DNA of 21,930 nucleotides from a virus: the IMG/VR virus record IMGVR_UViG_3300028550_000641, positions 1 through 21,930 of that record; one strand, written 5' to 3'. The translations under genes were made by a program, and so were the position numbers. Of the stretch, positions 14,640 to 20,199 are shown one piece after another (positions within the stretch are counted from its first letter, which is position 1; the number at the start of each line of letters is the position of its first letter). The notes beneath the pieces were generated by a model. It did no database searches and was not told where the DNA came from. It saw only the letters and a program-made list of their open reading frames with translations.

Positions 14640-15239
14640 ATGTCTTTTTCTTCTGACATTCAATCGACATTTATATCTGCGGCAGTAGCAAGTGCAACGG
14701 CTATATCCACAGCGGCGGGGGTAGCCGCCAACGCAGCACTCGTACTTGTTGGGGGTAGTCCTTTTACACTTGACGCTGCTAGGAAGATTACTATCACCTG
14801 TGCTGGGGACGATGACGCTATTTCTTTTAATATTGTTGGATTAGACCAACTAGGAAATGCGGCTACAGAAAATCTCGCAGGTACTGATGGTGGTGTATCT
14901 ACTAGTGTTGGGTACTGGACTTCTATTACCTCTATTACAGCAGTAGGTGATCCCGCAGGTAATGTAAGCGCAGGTACTTCTAACAGTGTATCAGCCCCTA
15001 TATTTGGCGGTAGATTACGCTTACAGGGTTTGTATGCTGTTAATACAGGTACCGCAGGTACTATTACATTTAGAGAGACTAGCCCTACAGGTCGTGTTCG
15101 TATGCAGTTTGCCACAGTAGGCTCTGCTACTAGTTCTGAATACCCTGACATACCTGACGATGGAATACTGTTTAAGGATGGGGGATATGTAGATTATTCT
15201 CCTGTAAACATGTCTTCTATAACTTTGTTTTATGCGTAA
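14640..15239 (+). CDS. 199-aa beta-rich virion protein (putative)
   Basis: The ATG follows AAGGAG at good distance. The first 40 residues are Ala/Ser/Val-rich (SAAVASATAISTAAGVAANA). The rest has strand-like segments such as RKITITCAGDDDAISFNIVG, and PTGRVRMQFATV toward the end. Composition is that of an exposed structural protein, similar to its upstream neighbour, and a jelly-roll-like decoration or tail component is plausible. Its end overlaps the start of the following basic protein by eight bases. No secretion signal is likely despite the hydrophobic N-terminus, since the alanines alternate with polar residues. Confidence 0.7.
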   Translation: MSFSSDIQSTFISAAVASATAISTAAGVAANAALVLVGGSPFTLDAARKITITCAGDDDAISFNIVGLDQLGNAATENLAGTDGGVSTSVGYWTSITSITAVGDPAGNVSAGTSNSVSAPIFGGRLRLQGLYAVNTGTAGTITFRETSPTGRVRMQFATVGSATSSEYPDIPDDGILFKDGGYVDYSPVNMSSITLFYA

Positions 15240-15534
15240 GTACTATAAGAAAGGCGGCGGAGTGGGCATGAAAGGTATGTCCATCAGTAGTGGTGATAAA
15301 CGCCCTACTAAATCCGGCGCGGGTATGACCGCCAAAGGTGTAGAGAAGTATAAGCGTAATAATCCCGGCTCTAAGTTAAAGACTGCGGTTACCGAGGATA
15401 AACCAACTGGCAAACGAGCTAGTAGACGTAAGTCATACTGCGCCCGATCTGCTGGACAAATGAAGAAGTTTCCAAAGGCTGCTAAAGACCCTAATTCAAG
15501 GTTGCGGCAAGCTAGGAAACGATGGAAGTGCTAG
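15232..15534 (+). CDS. 100-aa basic protein (DUF6321-like)
   Basis: A very basic protein starting MRKYYKKGGGVGMKGMSISS. It contains GAGMTAKGVEKYKRNNPGSK near 29-48 and a second block RRKSYCARSAGQM near 65-77, closing with RKRWKC. This 'LTAKG...KY / ARRKSFCAR / RKW' arrangement resembles a family of small viral proteins I know as DUF6321, found in marine phages and giant viruses; the number is from memory and should be checked. Net charge is strongly positive, so binding to packaged DNA or to the capsid interior is plausible. It is the first of six successive small basic genes. Confidence 0.7.
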   Translation: MRKYYKKGGGVGMKGMSISSGDKRPTKSGAGMTAKGVEKYKRNNPGSKLKTAVTEDKPTGKRASRRKSYCARSAGQMKKFPKAAKDPNSRLRQARKRWKC

Positions 15535-15543
15535 GAGAATAGC

Positions 15544-15942
15544 GTGAATAAAAGTTCTAAGTCAAAGCAAATGGGTAACCTGCCCACTGCGAAAGATAAG
15601 GCACGTCAGGCCAAGTTAGACGAAGCCTCTTCTCCTGAAGGAGCACGAAAAGCAGGGAAAAAGAAATTTTTTGAGATGTACGAAGATGATGGACGTACCC
15701 CTAAGAAGCCTAAAAATAAGGAAGATAAAATGGACAGAAGTTCTATGTCAAAACAAATGATGAGTGCTGGCGGAAAGCTAAACATGGTAAAGGGAAAAGA
15801 CGGTAAGATGGTTCCCGACTACGCGGCTGACGGTAAAGGCAAGATGATGGCTGGTGGTATGGCCAAGGCGTACAAGGACGGCGGTAAGGTTCGTGGTGCT
15901 GGTAAAGCAACTAAAGGTGTACGTGCCTGTAAGATGAGATAG
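15544..15942 (+). CDS. 132-aa Lys-rich protein with C-terminal VRG motif
   Basis: The start is GTG at 15544, preceded by AGGAGA. Beginning MNKSSKSKQMGNLPTAKDKA, it is Lys-rich throughout and probably disordered. RSSMSKQMMSAGGK near 65-78 echoes its own N-terminus SSKSKQMG. Residues from about 100 read KMMAGGMAKAYKDGG, and the protein closes with VRGAGKATKGVRACKMR. Almost the same ending occurs in the next gene, so these two C-termini are related. No enzyme motif. A virion-internal, nucleic-acid-binding or assembly-anchoring peptide is a reasonable guess. Confidence 0.7.
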   Translation: MNKSSKSKQMGNLPTAKDKARQAKLDEASSPEGARKAGKKKFFEMYEDDGRTPKKPKNKEDKMDRSSMSKQMMSAGGKLNMVKGKDGKMVPDYAADGKGKMMAGGMAKAYKDGGKVRGAGKATKGVRACKMR

Positions 15943-15952
15943 GAGAAATAAC

Positions 15953-16474
15953 GTGCCAAAATCTAAAAACTCAAAAAATTTATCGGGTGTAAACCTTCGA
16001 CAAGAAGCTATAGACGCCGCTAGTATGGACAACAAGCAAGAGGTTAAGGCTGCAACTGAAGCTCAAAAAACTGCTTTGGCTAAGTCCGCAATAAAGCCGA
16101 CCCCAGTACCAACGCTAGCACGACCTGACCAAGACACACTCTCCCTAGCCGACCGTAGGCGAACAGGATCGGGTGGGAGGGTAAATAAGAAAAATAGAGT
16201 TGAGCAGTTAAAGGCGGGAGTCGCATCATCTAGAGCTAAAGGAAAGGTGAGAGCCGCATCTAGAGCTAAAGGAACTACACTAGCTGCGGATAGAAAGGCG
16301 GGAGTCGCACCTAAAAAAGCTAAAAAGGCGGGAGTCGCATCATCTAAAAAAGCTAAGATGCGCACTAAGAAGATGATGAGTGGCGGCATGGCAGAAATGC
16401 CCAAGTACAGTGCCGGCAAATCAGTTCGTGGCTACGGCATGGCTCGTGGTGGCAAAGTTTGTAAGATGCGATAA
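15953..16474 (+). CDS. 173-aa Lys/Ala-rich protein with internal repeats and VRG motif
   Basis: GTG start at 15953 after AGGAGAA. The N-terminal half is polar. The middle (about 86-140) is built from short repeats (KAGVASSRAKGKVRAASRAK and KKAGVASSKKAK), giving a histone-H1-like Lys/Ala composition. The C-terminus has KMMSGGMAEMPKYSAGK followed by SVRGYGMARGGKVCKMR, closely similar to the end of the preceding protein. The middle repeat is exact at DNA level, which suggests recent expansion. An H1- or protamine-like DNA-binding role inside the virion would suit the composition but is unproven. Confidence 0.7.
   Translation: MPKSKNSKNLSGVNLRQEAIDAASMDNKQEVKAATEAQKTALAKSAIKPTPVPTLARPDQDTLSLADRRRTGSGGRVNKKNRVEQLKAGVASSRAKGKVRAASRAKGTTLAADRKAGVAPKKAKKAGVASSKKAKMRTKKMMSGGMAEMPKYSAGKSVRGYGMARGGKVCKMR
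16210..16339 (+). repeat. Exact direct repeats inside the 173-aa gene
   Basis: AAAGGCGGGAGTCGCA occurs three times (16210-16225, 16294-16309, 16324-16339). CATCTAGAGCTAAAGGAA occurs twice (16227-16244, 16257-16274), 30 bases apart. Spacings of 84 and 30 bases preserve the reading frame, so the protein gains or loses whole repeat units. Confidence 0.8.
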
Positions 16475-16638
16475 TGCGTAATTACTACCGCAAAGAAACT
16501 AGCGCGTGTGGATACAAGAAAGGTGGTACAGTAAAAGACGCGTGCTACACTAAAGTAAAGTCACAGTACAAAGTGTTCCCGTCAGCATATGCTTCGGGAG
16601 CCATTGCTAAATGCCGGAAGAAAAAGGCTGGTAAGTAA
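16474..16638 (+). CDS. 54-aa basic protein with 'PSAYASGA..KCRKK' motif
   Basis: A small gene linked at both ends by TAATG overlaps (16472-16476 and 16636-16640). The protein starts MRNYYRKETSACGYKKGG and contains YKVFPSAYASGAIAKCRKK at 32-50. This 'Y.V.PSAYASGA..KCRK' block recurs in virion-associated proteins of marine phages and large DNA viruses, from general knowledge. Cysteines at 12, 24 and 47 could bind a metal or form disulphides. Its small size makes it easy to miss, but the motif and coupled start and stop make it convincing. The exact function is unknown. Confidence 0.7.
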   Translation: MRNYYRKETSACGYKKGGTVKDACYTKVKSQYKVFPSAYASGAIAKCRKKKAGK

Positions 16639-16922
16639 TGCGTAAGAAGATACGCAAGACAGAGAAAGGTGCTTCGTTAAAGCGTTGGTTCAAAGAGGAC
16701 TGGAAAGACGTTAGCACTGGTAAGGCTTGTGGTAGGAAGAAGGGTGATGGTAGAGGTACTCCTTACTGTCGTCCTTCTAAACGGGTATCTGAGAAGACCC
16801 CCAAGACCTCGGGAGAGATGTCTAGCGCCGAGAAGAAAAAGAAGGTAGCGGAGAAGAAAAGACTAGGGCAGCCAGCAGGTAAGCCTAGACGAGTATCAGC
16901 TACTAAGCGGAGTAAAAAATAA
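16638..16922 (+). CDS. 94-aa basic protein (DUF5872-like)
   Basis: The protein contains LKRWFKEDWKDVSTGKACGR (14-33), YCRPSKRVSEKTPKT near 43-57 and GEMSSAEKKKKVAEKKR near 59-75. The 'WF.E.W.DV..GK.CGR ... CRPSKRVS.KTPKT.GE' pattern resembles a small viral family I know as DUF5872; the label should be checked. Two Cys flank a Lys/Arg-rich centre and the tail is a charged helix. It is coupled to the preceding and following genes by TAATG overlaps. The association of this motif with the PSAYASGA motif in the preceding gene is notable, because both occur in viral basic virion proteins. Confidence 0.7.
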   Translation: MRKKIRKTEKGASLKRWFKEDWKDVSTGKACGRKKGDGRGTPYCRPSKRVSEKTPKTSGEMSSAEKKKKVAEKKRLGQPAGKPRRVSATKRSKK

Positions 16923-17104
16923 TGGGTATGGGCGTTAAGCACTACAAAAAAGACGGAAAAGAACACAAAGGCGGTCTACACAAGATGGCTGATGGTAGTC
17001 TTCACACGGGCAAAACCCATAGTAAGACTAGTGTAAAATTGTTCCACTACGGTAAGCTCTCTAGCAAAGCCAAAGTCAAAGCTAAATCAGGGTGGGGTAA
17101 ATAA
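16922..17104 (+). CDS. 60-aa conserved basic phage protein
   Basis: The protein begins MGMGVKHYKKDGKEHKGGLH, then has KMADGSLHTGKTHSKTS at about 21-37 and LFHYGKLSSKAKVKAK at about 40-55. The same layout ('KHY..DG..Y.G..HKM.DG..HTG..H...S..LFH') is found in many marine phage proteins, always small and near virion genes, with no proven role. The many His and Lys residues suggest nucleic-acid or metal interaction. The start and stop are both within TAATG overlaps (16920-16924 and 17102-17106), so it is translated as part of the chain ending in the adaptor gene. Confidence 0.75.
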   Translation: MGMGVKHYKKDGKEHKGGLHKMADGSLHTGKTHSKTSVKLFHYGKLSSKAKVKAKSGWGK

Positions 17105-17790
17105 TGGCTACATCGGGCACTACCGCATTCAACATGGACTTCACGGAGATCGCTGAAGAAGCGTTTGAACGTGCTGGTCGTGAAATGCGTTCTGGTTATG
17201 ATCTTCGCACTGCGAGACGCTCCATGAACCTGCTTACTATCGAGTGGCAGAACCGTGGCATTAACATGTGGACTATAGATAGCGGCACTATAAACCTAGT
17301 CAAAGGGCAGACGCAGTATCCCTTACCAGCAGATACCATAGACTTACTAGAACACCAGATACGTACAGGTAGCGGTAATGTAGCTACTCAAACTGACCTT
17401 ACCATAAGTCGTGTTAGTGTGAGTACTTACGCGTCTATCCCTAACAAGTTAACACAAGGTAGGCCCATCCAGCTTTACATAGAGCGGTTGCGTGATGCTC
17501 CTCTAGCCAACGTGTGGCCTGTACCAGATACTAACGATTATGTTTTATACTACTGGCGTATGCGTAGGATCGAAGACGCGGGTAGTGGTATACAGACTTC
17601 GGACATGAATTTTAGGTTTTTTCCTTGTCTGGTAGCGGGATTAGCTTATTATATAGCTATGAAACTGCCTGAGATGGTTGACCGAGTGCCTTTGTTAAAA
17701 GCTGTGTATGACGAGCAGTTTGAAATGGCCGCAGGAGAAGATAGGGAGAAGACCTCGGCTAGGTTTGTACCTCGTATAGGGTACGTATAA
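17104..17790 (+). CDS. Head-tail adaptor protein (SU10/P22 gp4-like, putative)
   Basis: A 228-residue protein beginning MATSGTTAFNMDFTEIAEEA. The opening helix FERAGREMRSGYDLRTARRS and the following WQNRGINMWTID, then LVKGQTQYPLP and later YYWRMRRIED, match the pattern of phage adaptors that sit under the portal: helical N-terminus, 'LV.GQ..Y.LP' strand, 'YYWR' strand and C-terminal helical segment. Such proteins join the portal to the tail tube or nozzle. Its start overlaps the preceding basic gene, so head-to-tail joining and the small proteins share one operon. The choice between SU10-type and P22 gp4-type cannot be made without a structural search. Confidence 0.75.
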   Translation: MATSGTTAFNMDFTEIAEEAFERAGREMRSGYDLRTARRSMNLLTIEWQNRGINMWTIDSGTINLVKGQTQYPLPADTIDLLEHQIRTGSGNVATQTDLTISRVSVSTYASIPNKLTQGRPIQLYIERLRDAPLANVWPVPDTNDYVLYYWRMRRIEDAGSGIQTSDMNFRFFPCLVAGLAYYIAMKLPEMVDRVPLLKAVYDEQFEMAAGEDREKTSARFVPRIGYV

Positions 17791-17792
17791 CT

Positions 17793-18155
17793 ATGGGCGC
17801 TCAATTTGCTTCTAGTAAAAAAGCCATTGCTTTATGCGATGTATGTGGATTTCAGTACAAACTAAGAGAGTTGAAGAACCTCATAGTTAAGAATAGAGAC
17901 ACTAACATAAAAGCGTGTCCTGAGTGTTGGAACGAAGATCAGCCACAGAACAGATTAGGGGAATTTCCAGTAAACGATCCCCAAGCATTACGTGATCCAC
18001 GCCCTGATACTAGTTTAGGTGAGTCAGGAGATCACAGCAGTAGAGATACCCAGTGGGGTTGGAACCCAGTAGGCGGAGGATTTGATCCCTATAATTTAAC
18101 TCCCAACGCGCTAACAATAGCTGGTAATATAGGGCAAGTTACAGTAACTACTTAA
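17793..18155 (+). CDS. 120-aa zinc-ribbon-like phage protein
   Basis: C15-x2-C18 (CDVCGF) and C42-x2-C45 (CPECW) form a probable zinc ribbon in the first 50 residues. The remaining part is Pro/Asp/Gly-rich without clear secondary structure (PQALRDPRPDT, WNPVGGGFDPYNLTPN). Small proteins with this 'C.xCGF.Y....L......CPEC' start are common near adaptor genes in marine phages. It begins two bases after the adaptor stop. It could stabilise a protein interface in the connector; there is no sign of an enzymatic or transcription-factor role beyond the ribbon. Confidence 0.75.
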   Translation: MGAQFASSKKAIALCDVCGFQYKLRELKNLIVKNRDTNIKACPECWNEDQPQNRLGEFPVNDPQALRDPRPDTSLGESGDHSSRDTQWGWNPVGGGFDPYNLTPNALTIAGNIGQVTVTT

Positions 18156-18168
18156 TAGGAACAATATA

Positions 18169-18321
18169 ATGAAAGAGATAAAAGTAATTAAGAGTAAAGG
18201 CGTGCAGTCCTACTCTAGCGGCTGTAAGCCCTGTATGAAGGACGTTAAGACTTCTGGTATAAAAGTACGCGGAGTTGGCGCAGCAACAAAAGGCACTATG
18301 GCCCGCGGCCCAATGGCATAA
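18169..18321 (+). CDS. 50-aa basic protein with C-terminal VRG motif
   Basis: A short frame starting MKEIKVIKSKGVQSYSSGCK. A CxxC pair lies at 19-22 (CKPC), and residues 33-42 read VRGVGAATKG before the end TMARGPMA. This tail matches the ends of the 132-aa protein (VRGAGKATKG) and, less closely, the 173-aa protein. The next gene starts only three bases after its stop and it starts 13 bases after the previous stop, so it fills its slot exactly. Its small size keeps confidence moderate; the shared motif supports it strongly. Confidence 0.65.
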   Translation: MKEIKVIKSKGVQSYSSGCKPCMKDVKTSGIKVRGVGAATKGTMARGPMA

Positions 18322-18324
18322 ACT

Positions 18325-18954
18325 ATGAATTACACAGAACTGAAAGCTAATATCCAAGACATTTGTGAGAACACATTCACAGATGACCAGCTCGCTATGT
18401 TTACACAACAGGCAGAGCAAAAGATATATAACTCAGTTCAGATACCCGCACTGCGTAGGAATGTTACAGGTACGCTATCTAACGGTAATCAATATTTAGG
18501 TATGCCCTCTGACTTTTTATGGTCGTATTCTTTGGCGGTTATAGACGGTAGCGGTAACTATACGTTCCTTCTGAACAAAGACGTTAATTTCCTACGCGAA
18601 GCCTACCCTAATAACACAGGTACTGGGTTACCAAAACACTACGCGTACTTTGATGATGACTCGTTTATGCTTGGGCCTACCCCTGATGCGGCGTATAGTA
18701 TGGAGCTTCACTACGGGTATTACCCTCAGACTATAGTTACCGCTGGGACTACGTGGTTGGGAGATGAATTTGACTCCGCACTGTTAAACGGTGCGTTAGT
18801 AGAAGCAATACGATTTATGAAAGGCGAACCAGATATTGTATCTAATTACGAGAAAATGTTTGGGTTGTCTATAGGGTTACTAAAGAATCTTGGTGACGGT
18901 AAGTTACGTGAAGATACATATCGTTCTGGACAATTCAGAACACCAGTTAGTTGA
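18325..18954 (+). CDS. Second adaptor/connector-like protein (putative)
   Basis: A 209-residue protein starting MNYTELKANIQDICENTFTD. It has an N-terminal helical pair (DDQLAMFTQQAEQKIYNSVQ), the segment RRNVTGTLSNGNQYLGMPSD, strands such as YSMELHYGYYP, and a C-terminal helical segment with WLGDEFDSALLNGALVEAIR near 152-171. The arrangement fits the SU10-type adaptor group seen in podovirus connectors and is parallel to the 228-aa protein upstream: helix, 'G...Y...P.DF' strand, 'YYP' strand, helix. It probably forms a further ring between portal and tail. A tail-tubular protein is the main alternative. Confidence 0.7.
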   Translation: MNYTELKANIQDICENTFTDDQLAMFTQQAEQKIYNSVQIPALRRNVTGTLSNGNQYLGMPSDFLWSYSLAVIDGSGNYTFLLNKDVNFLREAYPNNTGTGLPKHYAYFDDDSFMLGPTPDAAYSMELHYGYYPQTIVTAGTTWLGDEFDSALLNGALVEAIRFMKGEPDIVSNYEKMFGLSIGLLKNLGDGKLREDTYRSGQFRTPVS

Positions 18955-18965
18955 GGAACTAAAAA

Positions 18966-19403
18966 ATGGCAATAACACAAGCAATGTGTACTTCTTTTAA
19001 AGTCGCTCTGTTAGATGGAGAGATGGATTTTAGTAGTAACACTGGACAGGCTTTTAAAATCGCGTTGTACACGTCTAGCGTAACTCTAAGTGCCGCTACT
19101 ACTGCGTACGCTACCACTAACGAAGTGTCAGGTACAAACTATACTGCGGGAGGAAATACACTATCTATTGCTGCTGCTCCTGCCTCGTCTGGTACCACTG
19201 CATTCTTAGACTTTGCAGATACTACGTGGGCTGACGCTACTATTACTGCTCGCGGCGCTCTTATTTATAAAGCAGGGGGTGGTAACCCAGCGGTTGCGGT
19301 ACTAGATTTCGGCGGGGATAAAACCTCTACAGCCGGGGACTTTACTGTGCAATTTCCCGCAGCAGACGCTACAAACGCTATCATACGTATTGCTACTCCA
19401 TAA
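18966..19403 (+). CDS. Conserved 145-aa phage tail/virion protein
   Basis: A protein beginning MAITQAMCTSFKVALLDGEM, with FKIALYTSSVTLSAATTAYA near 28-47, TTWADATITARGALIYKAGG near 83-102 and AVLDFGGDKTSTAGDFTVQF near 108-127. This is a common phage family recognised by 'FK.ALLDG..DFS', 'FKIALYTS' and 'FGGDK.S..G.F..QFP'. It is small, beta-rich and normally encoded next to tail fibre genes. The exact virion position is not known to me. GAGGAA precedes the ATG. It follows the second adaptor directly and belongs to the tail cluster. Confidence 0.8.
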   Translation: MAITQAMCTSFKVALLDGEMDFSSNTGQAFKIALYTSSVTLSAATTAYATTNEVSGTNYTAGGNTLSIAAAPASSGTTAFLDFADTTWADATITARGALIYKAGGGNPAVAVLDFGGDKTSTAGDFTVQFPAADATNAIIRIATP

Positions 19404-19412
19404 GGTAGTTAT

Positions 19413-20189
19413 ATGCCGTCTTCTGTTAAGTATGTAGGTTGGGGCAAAGGTGCTTGGGGCCAAACGTCTTGGGGTACCGACTTAACCCTAGTATCAGTTG
19501 ATGGCGTTGCCGCAGAAGGAGCGATAGGTTCTGTAACGGTCGATGCGGAAGCAAACCTAACAGTAACGGGCGTAGAAGCTGCTGGAGGTATTGGTACAGC
19601 TACTGTTGACGCTGAATCAGAGGTTACGGTTACCAGCGTTGCCGGAGCTGTTGCTTTAGGTGCCGTTACAGTAGATGCAAAAGCAGATGTAGCAGTAACT
19701 GGCGTAGTAGCTGAAGGAGCTGTAGGTACACTAACTGCAACAGGCATAGCAAACCTAACAGTAACGGGTGTAGAAGCTGATGGAGTTGTAGGGACAGCTA
19801 CAGTAGACGCTGAAGCAAACGCTACCGTAACAGGCGTAGAAGCTGATGGGGCTGTAGGCACTCTAACCGTAGACGCTGAAGCAGATGTATCTGTAACAGG
19901 CGTAGCCGCAGAAGCAGTGTTAGGTACCGTTGCCATTGGGGTAGGTATAACCCTACCTGTTACTGGGTTAAAGGCAGAGGCCGAACTAGGTACGGTAGTA
20001 ACCACCGCTGATGCAGATATTTCCGTAATTGGGCTATCTGCGGTAGTATATGTAGGACAAGTATTAGTATGGGGGGAGATTGATGACGACCAAGACCCCA
20101 ACTGGCAGAACATAGACGATAGTCAGACTCCAAGATGGGGTGGGGTATCGAACACACAAGACCCGAATTGGGAAAATATAGCCGCATGA
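19413..20189 (+). CDS. 22-residue-repeat tail protein (fibre/adhesin-like)
   Basis: 258 residues. Residues 1-28 hold a Trp/Gly-rich cap (YVGWGKGAWGQTSWG). Residues 29-226 are nine tandem 22-residue units of the type VTGVEADGAVGTLTVDAEAD, with the last three diverged. The end (about 224-258) is three 11-residue units: DQDPNWQNIDD, SQTPRWGGVSN and TQDPNWENIAA. The regular strand-turn pattern suggests a beta-solenoid or stacked fibre. Similar caps and PNW tails occur in marine phage proteins beside fibre genes. It is likely part of the tail spike or fibre complex, or an Ig-like decoration. The receptor is unknown. Confidence 0.7.
   Translation: MPSSVKYVGWGKGAWGQTSWGTDLTLVSVDGVAAEGAIGSVTVDAEANLTVTGVEAAGGIGTATVDAESEVTVTSVAGAVALGAVTVDAKADVAVTGVVAEGAVGTLTATGIANLTVTGVEADGVVGTATVDAEANATVTGVEADGAVGTLTVDAEADVSVTGVAAEAVLGTVAIGVGITLPVTGLKAEAELGTVVTTADADISVIGLSAVVYVGQVLVWGEIDDDQDPNWQNIDDSQTPRWGGVSNTQDPNWENIAA
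19497..20090 (+). repeat. Nine 66-bp tandem coding repeats
   Basis: In-frame 66-base units encoding 22 residues each, starting at 19497, 19563, 19629, 19695, 19761, 19827, 19893, 19959 and 20025. Units 2 and 5 start almost identically in DNA, as do 5 and 6; the last three units are degenerate. The period is constant, so expansion or contraction leaves the frame intact. Confidence 0.85.
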
Positions 20190-20199
20190 GGTTGAACAG

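Noticed and set aside
19409-20113. 234-codon minus-strand frame opposite the repeat protein
   Set aside because: Stop-free only because the 66-bp repeat preserves frame on both strands. The Thr/Pro/Ser composition is the mirror of the Val/Gly/Ala repeats.
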